Below are positions 50,757 through 58,055 of a DNA stretch of 64,000 nt, one piece after another. Origin of the DNA: Luteimonas mephitis DSM 12574. Its GTDB lineage: Bacteria > Pseudomonadota > Gammaproteobacteria > Xanthomonadales > Xanthomonadaceae. Made by a program: the position numbers and the translations under genes. Location: positions 1 to 64,000 of the forward strand of contig NZ_AULN01000013.1 of the NCBI RefSeq assembly GCF_000422305.1. The letters run 5' to 3'. Every line of letters starts with the position of its first letter. The stretch's first letter is position 1. Under the pieces are notes generated by a model, which worked only from the letters and a program-made list of their open reading frames with translations, had not been told where the DNA came from and made no database searches.

Positions 50757-50788
50757 TGTACAACATCTGTACAACTGGAAGTTGTACA
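50757..50788. promoter_or_regulatory. Candidate LitR/CarH operator, three TGTACAAC half-sites
   Basis: TGTACAAC (50757-50764), 3 bases, TGTACAAC (50768-50775), 5 bases, GTTGTACA (50781-50788, inverted). They lie 10 bases upstream of the regulator start and 56 bases before the fasciclin gene, so they could control both divergent transcripts. The third half-site could also serve as a -35 element (TTGTAC) for the rightward promoter, but no matching -10 was identified. Confidence 0.75.
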
Positions 50789-50843
50789 CGCAGCTAACGG
50801 GCGGGGACCGACACTGGCGCCGTTCCCTCACTCGAGCCCCGCC

Positions 50844-51380
50844 ATGAACCGCACCGCCCGTCCCCGCCTGATGTCCCTCCTCACCGCCGCCCTTGCCCTC
50901 GGGCTGGCTGCTCCGCTGGCCGTCGCCGGCCAGCCCGCCGGCACTGCCGCACCCGCCAGCCGGGCCAAGGCCGATATCGTCGACACCGCGATAGCCGCCG
51001 GCCAGTTCAAGACCCTCGCCGCCGCGCTGAAGGCCGCCGGCCTGGTCGACACCCTCAAGGGCCCGGGGCCGTTCACGGTGTTCGCACCGACCGACGCGGC
51101 GTTCGCCGCGCTGCCCGCCGGCACCGTCGAAACCCTGCTGAAGCCGGAAAGCAAGCAGAAGCTGATCGCGATCCTCAGCTACCACGTCGTGCCGGGCCGC
51201 GTGCCGGCGGCGCGCGTGGCCGGGATGGATTCGGCCACCACCGTGCAGGGCGGAAGCCTGGATATCCAGTCCTCCGCCGACGGCGTGACCGTGGACGGCG
51301 CGCGCGTCACCAAGACCGACGTGGAGGCCAGCAACGGCGTCATCCACGTCATCGACAAGGTTCTCATGCCCAAGAACTGA
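50844..51380 (+). CDS. Secreted fasciclin-domain protein
   Basis: 178 residues from ATG 50844. [20 protein letters not shown] is a signal peptide ending VAGQP. One FAS1 domain follows: [20 protein letters not shown], then H1 [31 protein letters not shown], and H2 [18 protein letters not shown]1 proteins mediate adhesion. It is divergent from the LitR-like regulator behind the shared operator. Confidence 0.9.
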   Translation: MNRTARPRLMSLLTAALALGLAAPLAVAGQPAGTAAPASRAKADIVDTAIAAGQFKTLAAALKAAGLVDTLKGPGPFTVFAPTDAAFAALPAGTVETLLKPESKQKLIAILSYHVVPGRVPAARVAGMDSATTVQGGSLDIQSSADGVTVDGARVTKTDVEASNGVIHVIDKVLMPKN

Positions 51381-51411
51381 GCCCTCCCATCCCACCTGGA
51401 GTCACCGAGAC

Positions 51412-51648
51412 ATGAAAGCGATCAACCTCACCACCCTCGCCCTGGTCATCGTGGGCGGCATCAACTGGGGCCTGGTCGGCCTCGCCCAGTTCGACCTGGT
51501 CGCCGCGATCTTCGGCGGCCAGGACGCCGCCCTGGCCCGGGTGGTCTACACCCTGGTCGGCCTGTCCGCCCTGTGGCAGATCGTGCCGCTGATGCGCGCC
51601 GCCAGCACCGGCCAGGTCCAGGCGGAGGCGCGCCACGCCCACCGCTGA
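51412..51648 (+). CDS. DUF378-family small membrane protein
   Basis: 78 residues with GGAG upstream. KAINLTTLALVIVGGINWGL and QFDLVAAIFGGQDAALARVV then LVGLSALWQIVPL are the DUF378 hallmarks: two transmembrane helices around a short loop. It follows the fasciclin gene by 31 bases and precedes a strong terminator, so the pair is probably one transcript under the B12-type operator. Confidence 0.9.
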   Translation: MKAINLTTLALVIVGGINWGLVGLAQFDLVAAIFGGQDAALARVVYTLVGLSALWQIVPLMRAASTGQVQAEARHAHR

Positions 51649-51695
51649 GTCCGATCATCGCGTTCCCGGCGCGGGGCGACTCCCGCGCCTTCCCC

Positions 51696-51735
51696 GACCG
51701 CCCGGCGTTGTCCCGCCGGGCGGTCCTTCTTTTTG
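51696..51735 (+). terminator. Rho-independent terminator after DUF378
   Basis: Stem GACCGCCCGGCG (51696-51707), loop TTGTCC, stem CGCCGGGCGGTC (51714-51725), then CTTCTTTTTG. Confidence 0.92.
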
Positions 51736-51981
51736 CGTCGCCACCACCTGCGCTGGGCCATCGCGCCCACGCTGACTTGGTCGCCACGCTGCTCCGTCGC
51801 GTGCGGGCAACCGACACCTGCATGTCTGCCGCGCATGCGGCTGCCTGCGGTGCGTCCCAGTGCCGGCGCCCTAAGCGGGATCGGCGCATGCCGAATGTCC
51901 GTGCGACTGCCGCGGAGCAAGTCGCGGCCCGTGTTCTCGCCAGCTAGCCAGCGCCCCGCGTGGCATCGAGGTGCGTCAGGT

Positions 51982-52066
51982 ACAGGCGCAGCTGTCCGCC
52001 GGCGCGCCGCTGCCGGACCCGGCGGCGTTCGTGCAGCGGATGAACCGGCTGCTGGCGGGCTGACCG
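51982..52066 (+). pseudogene. htpG: Duplicated 3' end of htpG
   Basis: 85 bases match 49504-49588 with two differences (83 of 85 identical), including the last 26 htpG codons and the stop. No htpG sequence precedes it; the in-frame lead-in VRQVQ is unrelated. The two copies are direct repeats 2478 bases apart that bracket the regulator, fasciclin and DUF378 genes. The rest of 51736-52156 shows no gene; a hairpin CCCCCGGACG...CGTCCGGGG lies at 52077-52108. Confidence 0.93.
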
Positions 52067-52156
52067 GAAAGCGGGTCCCCCGGACGACGCCGAAAGCCGC
52101 GTCCGGGGTGCCTGCAACCCGCGATGCCAGGCGCTGCCGGCAACGCGGCCGCGCGG

Positions 52157-52585
52157 TCATGCCCTGGCCGGCGGATCCCTCCACAGCCCGAAGCGCGTGA
52201 CGAGCCACAGCCACGCGAACGCGAGCGCCGTGCCGGCGACGCCGTACATGGCGTCGACCGGGTCGCGCGTGTTCAGCAGCGGCAGCCAGCCTTCATACGC
52301 CACGTTGGCAACCGCCAGCGCCAGGGCCGCCCACGCCACCACGCGCAGGCGCACGCCCAGCAGCACCCACAGGTAGCCGGCGCCGGCCAGCAGCAGGTAC
52401 GACAGCGAGAAGTTGAGGACGTGGGTGTAGAAGTCCGGCACCCGGTCGACGATCGCCTGCGCGCGGAACAGGCCCGGCTTGCGGCCCATGAACAGCACGA
52501 ACGCGCCGCCCAGCAGCAGCACGTGCAGCAGCGCCGCCCAGAGCCTGGGGCGGAAGCGCAGCGTCGGCAGTGCGGCTTGGGTCAT
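52157..52585 (-). CDS. VanZ-like integral membrane protein, 142 residues
   Basis: ATG 52585 gives four predicted helices: LWAALLHVLLLGGAFVLFMG, FSLSYLLLAGAGYLWVLLG, VVAWAALALAVANVAYEGWL and VAGTALAFAWLWLVTRFGLW. The final RDPVDAMYGVAGTALA has the conserved Asp-Asp-x-x-x-Gly style of the VanZ family. Function unknown. Divergent from the methyltransferase gene (134 bases between starts). Confidence 0.7.
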   Translation of the reverse strand: MTQAALPTLRFRPRLWAALLHVLLLGGAFVLFMGRKPGLFRAQAIVDRVPDFYTHVLNFSLSYLLLAGAGYLWVLLGVRLRVVAWAALALAVANVAYEGWLPLLNTRDPVDAMYGVAGTALAFAWLWLVTRFGLWRDPPARA

Positions 52586-52719
52586 GTGGCCTCCTGCGGC
52601 AGGGCGGACAGCGGATGTTGCCATCCCCGGCTCGGCACAAAGACCGCGTTCGGGAATTCCACGGGATGCCCTGGCGCCTTCGGTATCGTGGAAACCATCC
52701 ATCGCGCCGGAAGCACGCC

Positions 52720-53415
52720 ATGCAGCAGCACGAACTCGACGCCCTGTTCGACCAGCACGCCCCCGGCTACGACGCGCAGTGGGCGCGCATGGCGCCGATC
52801 CGCGAGAGCCTGCACTTCCTGCTCGAAACCGTGTTCGCCGACCTGCCCGCGGACGCGCGCCTGCTGTGCGTCGGCGCCGGCACCGGCGCCGAGATCGCGC
52901 ACCTCGCCAGGCGCTTCCCGCGCTGGCGCTTCCTCGCCCTCGATCCCGCGCCCGCGATGATCGAACAATGTCGCGCCCGCGCCGCGCGCGACGGGTTCGC
53001 CGACCGCTGCGAGTTCCATGCCGGCCTGCTCGACACGCTGCCGCACGCCGAAGCCTTCGACGGCGCCACCTGCTTCCTGGTGTCGCAGTTCCTGCTCGAT
53101 CCGGCCGAACGCACCGCGTTGTTCGCCGCCATCGCCCGCCGCCTGCGCCCGGGCGGGATGCTCGCCTGGGCGGACCTGGCGTGGGACACCACGGCCGGCG
53201 ACTACCCCGCGATGCTGCGGCTGTGGATGCAGGCCATGTCCGGCGCCGGGCTCGACGACGACGCGCTTGCGCGCATTCGCGGCAACTACGCGCGGGACGT
53301 CGCGATCCTGCCGCTCGACGACGTCGCCGCACTGGTCGCCAGCGCCGGCTTCGACGCACCCCTGCGGTTCCACCAGGCGGGCATGATCCACGGCTGGTGC
53401 GCGCGGCGGCGCTGA
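52720..53415 (+). CDS. Class I SAM-dependent methyltransferase
   Basis: 231 residues from ATG 52720. HAPGYDAQWARMAPIRESLH is a typical start, LLCVGAGTGAEIAHLARRFP is motif I, FLALDPAPAMIEQCRARAAR motif post-I, and RLRPGGMLAWADLAWDT motif III. The substrate is not predictable. Next 193 bases (53416-53608) hold no gene. Confidence 0.87.
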   Translation: MQQHELDALFDQHAPGYDAQWARMAPIRESLHFLLETVFADLPADARLLCVGAGTGAEIAHLARRFPRWRFLALDPAPAMIEQCRARAARDGFADRCEFHAGLLDTLPHAEAFDGATCFLVSQFLLDPAERTALFAAIARRLRPGGMLAWADLAWDTTAGDYPAMLRLWMQAMSGAGLDDDALARIRGNYARDVAILPLDDVAALVASAGFDAPLRFHQAGMIHGWCARRR

Positions 53416-53608
53416 TGCCCGGCCCGCGCCGGGAACTTGTCCGTGCGCCGGCGGGCGCCCCGAACTTCGATCGCAACAACAATCCGCCTGGCAAAGAGTC
53501 GTGGAGCGCGCGGCCGCGTCGGGATGCCTGCAAGGGAAGCGACGGCGTTCGGTTCCGGCGTCTTCGAATCGAACCTGGCGCCGTTCTCGGCCGCTGTGTG
53601 ATCTGCAG

Positions 53609-54805
53609 CTACTGCCCGGCGCCCTCATCCTCATCGCGCTGCAGATAGCGCTCGAGCCTGTCCTTGCGCTGGGGAATCCCGGCGTCAATGTCGAGCTGGA
53701 TCACCTCGGCGGCGGAACGCGCCAGCGCCACGCGGATGGAAGGCATATGGAGATTGTCCGCCGCAACGTAAACGCGCGCATTGGCGAGGAATCCCGGTTC
53801 CACGCGTTTCGCCTGCTCCACCAGCGCACTCGCCAGGACATCCTGCGATGGTGACGCCACCATGATCACCCCGTCGGCATTCATGTCGTCAGACAACGCA
53901 TCGCCGAGATAGCTGGCCAGCATGTCGAACTTCGGGTCATCCGGCAGGGGAACCACCTTGGTGGCCGGGTACTCGTCTTCCGAGTCAGGGTCGATGCGGA
54001 AGAACGCGTCGACCAGATAATCGTGCCAAGCCCGGATGTCGCCATCCCCGGGGGCCACGAGCGGCGAGATGAACCGCCGCCTCGCCTCCGCCTTCCGCTG
54101 CCTGCGCTCGGCATCCGCGGCCTTCGCCGAGTCGAGCGCATCGGTCCATGCATTGCCTGTCACCGGTACGAGCGAACCGTCCGAAAGCCGGAAGCGGAGG
54201 TCGACGTGGCGCTCATCCGGTTCGTCGGCGTCCTGCCGGGTGGCCACGGGCACGACCACGGGAAGCACAAGTTGCCCTTTGCCTTCATCGATGCGCGGCT
54301 CTCCGCGCCAGTGGATCGAACTGACGCTGCGAGGAAGCGCGTTGACATAGAACCCGGGAAGGAACGCCGTCAGCCCGAACTCGCGCAGCCGGCTGCCATC
54401 GGCGGCATAGAACACCACAGCGTCGTCGCCCCAACCAACGCTGTGCCAGTTATCGAACGTGACCGACGTGCCAAGGTTCGACACCACTGCGTCCACGGGC
54501 GCCACGTCGTTCACCAGCGGCGCCTTCCAGACGGTCCGCCACTGCCCGTCCTGCTTGCGCTGCATGTGCCCGATCGGGCTTTTCCGCGAATCGCCGGGGA
54601 CGCCGCCCGCATTCGGCTTGCCGTCCACCTTGTCGCGGAAGTAGTCGAGCTGGTTCGTCAGTTCGCGAGGATAGATCGTCAGCTTCCAGGCGCCATCCGC
54701 GGACGCGTAGGCGCGGACCTCGGGAGGAAGCCACGAGTCCGCCAGCGCGGGCGTGGCGAGCAGAACCCAAAGCAACACGCCAATGCCCAAGCCGGATCTC
54801 TTCAT
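53609..54805 (-). CDS. Secreted protein of unknown function, 398 residues
   Basis: ATG 54805 gives KRSGLGIGVLLWVLLATPAL and a signal peptide ending ALADS. The N-terminal half (YASADGAWKLTIYPRELTNQ, GKPNAGGVPGDSRKSPIGH, AVVSNLGTSVTFDNWHSVGW) suggests beta structure. The C-terminal part (DGVIMVASPSQDVLASALVE and FLANARVYVAADNLHMPSIR) looks like an alpha/beta domain similar to ExbD/TolR-type periplasmic domains, without the anchor. No family assigned. Divergent from the DUF2167 gene (223 bases between starts). Confidence 0.68.
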   Translation of the reverse strand: MKRSGLGIGVLLWVLLATPALADSWLPPEVRAYASADGAWKLTIYPRELTNQLDYFRDKVDGKPNAGGVPGDSRKSPIGHMQRKQDGQWRTVWKAPLVNDVAPVDAVVSNLGTSVTFDNWHSVGWGDDAVVFYAADGSRLREFGLTAFLPGFYVNALPRSVSSIHWRGEPRIDEGKGQLVLPVVVPVATRQDADEPDERHVDLRFRLSDGSLVPVTGNAWTDALDSAKAADAERRQRKAEARRRFISPLVAPGDGDIRAWHDYLVDAFFRIDPDSEDEYPATKVVPLPDDPKFDMLASYLGDALSDDMNADGVIMVASPSQDVLASALVEQAKRVEPGFLANARVYVAADNLHMPSIRVALARSAAEVIQLDIDAGIPQRKDRLERYLQRDEDEGAGQ

Positions 54806-55027
54806 CTCCGCCCCCCGTTCGTCCAGGAGGAGCTTATCAAGTGGCGTCGGCAAGGATCGGGCGCCTGGAGATCCTCCTTGGGCTTCCCTCCTGCGGACCA
54901 GTCCCGTGAAGCGAGCCTGCCCCCGACTCCTTGGTGGAACGGGCATGTTCGCCGGCATCCCGGTTCGAGGTTCCACGCGATGGCGTGGCGGCGTTATGCT
55001 CGCCGCGGGGAAACAGGGGGACACCAT

Positions 55028-55906
55028 ATGCGCCGTTGCACAGGCCTGCTTGCGGGCATCTTTCTGCTGTTCATTGCCGGCTCGGCATTCGCACAAACCG
55101 ACGCGGCCGGGGCCGAGGAACAAAGCCCGTTCGCGGAGCTGCCTTGGGAGTTCGGGCCCACCACCGGCAAGCTCGGCGCGCGCGCGGCCATCAATGTCCC
55201 GGAAGGCTACGCATTCCTGGGTACGCAGGGTGCCGAACGCTTCAACGAAATCGCGGAGAACCCGCCCAACGGCGTGGACGAATACATCATCGCGCCGACC
55301 GACCTTGGCTGGGTTGCGTTCTTCAGCTTCAATGAAGTCGGCTACGTCAAGGACGACGAGAAGCTCGACCCGGACGACATCCTGTCGTCGATCCGTAAAG
55401 GTACCGAAGCCTCCAACGTCGAGCGGAAGAAGCGCGGCTGGGACACGATGGAGGTCCTGGGCTGGAGCTTCAAGCCGCAGTACGACAAGCAGATCAACGC
55501 GCTGGAGTGGGCGATCCTGGCGCAGATGAGCCAGAGCGGCGGCAAGTTGATCAACTACAACACGCGACTGCTTGGCCGGCGCGGGGTGATGGAAGTCGTG
55601 CTCGTGACCGATCCGCAGGCGCTCGACGCCTCCATCGCCAGCTTCAAGGAGCTGGTGCCCGGCTACAAGTTCAGCGCCGGCGAGAAGTACGCCGAGTTCA
55701 AGGAAGGCGACCGCGTCGCCGAGTACGGCCTCGCGGCGCTGATCACCGGCGGCGCGGCTGCAGTGGCGGCCAAGAAGGGCTGGCTGGCCGCCATCGGCGT
55801 CTTCCTGGTGAAGATGTGGAAGCTGCTGCTGATCGGCCTGGTCGCCGTGGGCGCCTCGTTCCGCAAGGTCTTCAAGCGTGACCGCGATGGCAACCCCAAG
55901 CCTTGA
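55028..55906 (+). CDS. DUF2167-family membrane-anchored protein
   Basis: 292 residues from ATG 55028. The signal peptide is RRCTGLLAGIFLLFIAGSAF ending AFAQ. The domain shows DUF2167 features: LGARAAINVPEGYAFLG, ENPPNGVDEYIIAPTDLGWV, and a Trp in WSFKPQYDKQINALEWA. A C-terminal helix (GWLAAIGVFLVKMWKLLLIG) anchors it, with basic residues after. It starts an operon with a membrane protein (overlap about 20 bases) and a J protein (4-base overlap). Confidence 0.88.
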   Translation: MRRCTGLLAGIFLLFIAGSAFAQTDAAGAEEQSPFAELPWEFGPTTGKLGARAAINVPEGYAFLGTQGAERFNEIAENPPNGVDEYIIAPTDLGWVAFFSFNEVGYVKDDEKLDPDDILSSIRKGTEASNVERKKRGWDTMEVLGWSFKPQYDKQINALEWAILAQMSQSGGKLINYNTRLLGRRGVMEVVLVTDPQALDASIASFKELVPGYKFSAGEKYAEFKEGDRVAEYGLAALITGGAAAVAAKKGWLAAIGVFLVKMWKLLLIGLVAVGASFRKVFKRDRDGNPKP

Positions 55907-56531
55907 GGCCCTGCTCGTCATCGGCATCATCGGGTTCTACGCGCAGGACGCCATGCTACTGCTGTACCACGACGAGCTTGTGTTCGAGCGGGTCGCCGGG
56001 CGCTGGCGTCCATCCCCCGGTGGCCTGCAGTGGAAGGGGCGTTTCCTGTTCGTTCCGAACCTGCTTGCGCCATGGCGCCCGCTGTTGCGCGGAGCCTGCT
56101 CGGACGCACCACCGGTGACCACGGATGCACCGTCGCTCGACCCCGTGCTGAAGGCCTTGCGTCCGCTACGGGTCGGCGTGACCCTGCTCGCCGCGCTGCT
56201 GCTCGTTGGCGTGCCGATGCTGTTGTGGCGTTTCCCGCATCCGCTTGCATTGCTGGCGCTGGCCGCGGCGATCTACCTGGTTGCGCTGCTGCTGGCCGTT
56301 TCGCTGTGGCGCAGCCGCAACGCCTTCGGCATCGGTCGACGCACGACGGCCTGGCTGGCGTTCGAATCCATCGCCTGCCCGCCGCACGCGATCAACTTGG
56401 TGCGCAAGCTCGGCCTGCGCCAGCGGCTTCCGGGCGATGCGATGTCGATGGCGACCGCCGCGCTCGACGCGCCGGCACTGGATCGCCTGAAGGTAACCAT
56501 GAGCGAACGCACGCAGGCATTGGCACCATGA
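55887..56531 (+). CDS. Membrane protein, 214 residues, in DUF2167 operon
   Basis: ATG 55887 lies inside the DUF2167 gene; GTG 55878 is an alternative. Helices: LEALLVIGIIGFYAQDAMLL near the N-terminus and the pair RVGVTLLAALLLVGVPMLLW / PLALLALAAAIYLVALLLAV in the middle. Intervening loops are basic (ERVAGRWRPSPGGLQWKGR). No family known to me. The conserved position between DUF2167 and a J protein suggests a joint membrane role. Confidence 0.72.
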   Translation: MATPSLEALLVIGIIGFYAQDAMLLLYHDELVFERVAGRWRPSPGGLQWKGRFLFVPNLLAPWRPLLRGACSDAPPVTTDAPSLDPVLKALRPLRVGVTLLAALLLVGVPMLLWRFPHPLALLALAAAIYLVALLLAVSLWRSRNAFGIGRRTTAWLAFESIACPPHAINLVRKLGLRQRLPGDAMSMATAALDAPALDRLKVTMSERTQALAP

Positions 56532-56887
56532 CCTTCACCGAGTTCCTCGTGATCGTTTCCGGACTGGCCATCGGCTACTGGCTGGTCGCGGTGTTCATTC
56601 CCAACGCGCGTTCGTCGCGCGACGAGGACGCCGAAGCCGCCGCCGAGCGCGACGACGGGCCGGGCCGGGGGCAGCCCCGGGAGCGGCCGGCTGCCTGGCA
56701 CGAAACCCTCGGCGTCGACCGCGATGCCAGCCAGGAAGAGATCGTCGCCGCGTATCGACGCATGATCGTCCAGTACCACCCGGACAAGGTCGCGACCATG
56801 GCACCGGAGTTCCGCGAGCTCGCCGAGAAGCGCTCGGCCGCGATCAACGCGGCCTACGACGAAGCCATGCGCACCCTGCGCGCCTGA
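56528..56887 (+). CDS. Membrane-anchored J-domain protein, DjlA-like layout
   Basis: ATG 56528 overlaps the previous stop (ATGA); 119 residues. One N-terminal helix (FLVIVSGLAIGYWLVAVFIP), then a charged linker rich in Asp, Glu and Arg, then a J domain of about 65 residues with AWHETLGVDRDASQEEIVAA and the catalytic HPD in IVQYHPDKVA. The J domain stimulates a DnaK partner at the inner surface of the membrane. Confidence 0.88.
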   Translation: MTFTEFLVIVSGLAIGYWLVAVFIPNARSSRDEDAEAAAERDDGPGRGQPRERPAAWHETLGVDRDASQEEIVAAYRRMIVQYHPDKVATMAPEFRELAEKRSAAINAAYDEAMRTLRA

Positions 56888-56980
56888 GTGTGCGGCCTGC
56901 CGGATGGCGCAATCTTTCCGGACAACCCGGGCGGTCGGGGGAATGGCTCGACGTCCGTCCGCGTCCCAGGGAACGTCGTG

Positions 56981-57847
56981 ATGACTGGAACAAAACCATC
57001 CAGGGCCCGTATCGCACCTGGCGCCGGGGCCGCAGCCCGCGCACGCACGCCACGAGCGCGCGTTGCGCTGTTGCTTGCGTCCCTCATCTTGCAGGGCGCG
57101 GCCTGTGCCGCCGATGCCGTGCACGTGGATGATCATGGTGGCGGGCGCTACACCTTGACGACGACTTTGAGCGGCACCACCGACCCTGCGCACGGCCAGC
57201 TCGCGATCGTGCCGACGGCCGAGGCGCTGTGCGGCGAACTGCATCCGCATTACGGGCATTACCGGTTCGAGTCGAGCGCTCCATCGACGGCGACCGGGGC
57301 AACCGGACCGGTTTCGCTCGACTACGAGCAGGACATCGCGTGCCGCGACCAGCCGCAGCAAGCAGTGGAAACCGCTTCGGCGGCCGTTCCACCCGCGCCG
57401 TCCACGCCGCCCACCGACGAGGACGCGACGCTGATCGGCGAGCGGACGCTCGCCTACCTGCGGGCCAAGGACGCGGCCGACGCCGGCACCGTGTACGCGA
57501 TGCTGTCCCGGGAAATGGCGAGCTACGCAAGCGCCGAAGCATGGAAGGAAACGCGAAGCGCGTTGAATGCCAGGCTCGGCCCGGGCGGCAAAGCGGCCAT
57601 CGTCCGCATCACCTGGTACGACGACCCGCAGAACGCGCCGACTCACGGCCGCTTCGCCGCCGCCGACTATCGCGTGGACTACCCAAGCGAAGCCTTTACC
57701 TGCGGCTACGTCGTCTGGCTGCGCCAGTCGGACGGCGGCTACCTGGTCGTGCGCGACGAGGAAGGCCAGGCCACGCCGGACGTCATTGCCGGGTTGTCGC
57801 CCGAGCAGCGGCTCGCACTGCGGGCGCAGCTGCAGTGCAGGGATTAG
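56981..57847 (+). CDS. Secreted protein of unknown function, DUF4019-like C-terminal part
   Basis: ATG 56981 has AGGGA at a good distance, and the upstream extension from 56888 lacks a ribosome site. 288 residues. A hydrophobic segment (VALLLASLILQGAACAADAV) serves as signal. The N-terminal part has Cys pairs (TAEALCGELHPHYGHYRFES and DIACRDQ). The C-terminal 130 residues (LAYLRAKDAADAGTVYAMLS, GKAAIVRITWYDDPQNAPTH, VWLRQSDGGYLVVRDEEG) resemble DUF4019. The match is by eye and uncertain. Confidence 0.62.
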   Translation: MTGTKPSRARIAPGAGAAARARTPRARVALLLASLILQGAACAADAVHVDDHGGGRYTLTTTLSGTTDPAHGQLAIVPTAEALCGELHPHYGHYRFESSAPSTATGATGPVSLDYEQDIACRDQPQQAVETASAAVPPAPSTPPTDEDATLIGERTLAYLRAKDAADAGTVYAMLSREMASYASAEAWKETRSALNARLGPGGKAAIVRITWYDDPQNAPTHGRFAAADYRVDYPSEAFTCGYVVWLRQSDGGYLVVRDEEGQATPDVIAGLSPEQRLALRAQLQCRD

Positions 57848-58014
57848 CGTGCCCGCGACCGGGAGGCAGGCGCGCTCGCCGCCCCTGCTTCGCAAGTCGG
57901 CCCCGGCACGTTGCTTCCGCCCGCGGGCCCCATCGTTTCCCTGCAAACCGCGCCACGGCGTACGCGCGGAGAGCGCCCGTTCGACGGGCGGGCGCCGATG
58001 ACCGCGGCGGCGGC

Positions 58015-58049
58015 GATGCCGGACGGATGCGCTGGATCCGTCCGGCATC
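58015..58049. terminator. Hairpin between convergent genes
   Basis: Perfect 14-base stem GATGCCGGACGGAT / ATCCGTCCGGCATC around GCGCTGG, 7 bases before the propeller gene's stop codon and convergent to the gene at 56981. There is no T-run on either side, so termination is likely but not certain. Confidence 0.55.
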
Positions 58050-58055
58050 GTCAGC

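Noticed and set aside
53540..53600. Possible tRNA (TTCGAATCGAACC sequence)
   Set aside because: The stretch resembles a T-arm, but no cloverleaf, acceptor stem or CCA could be built around it.
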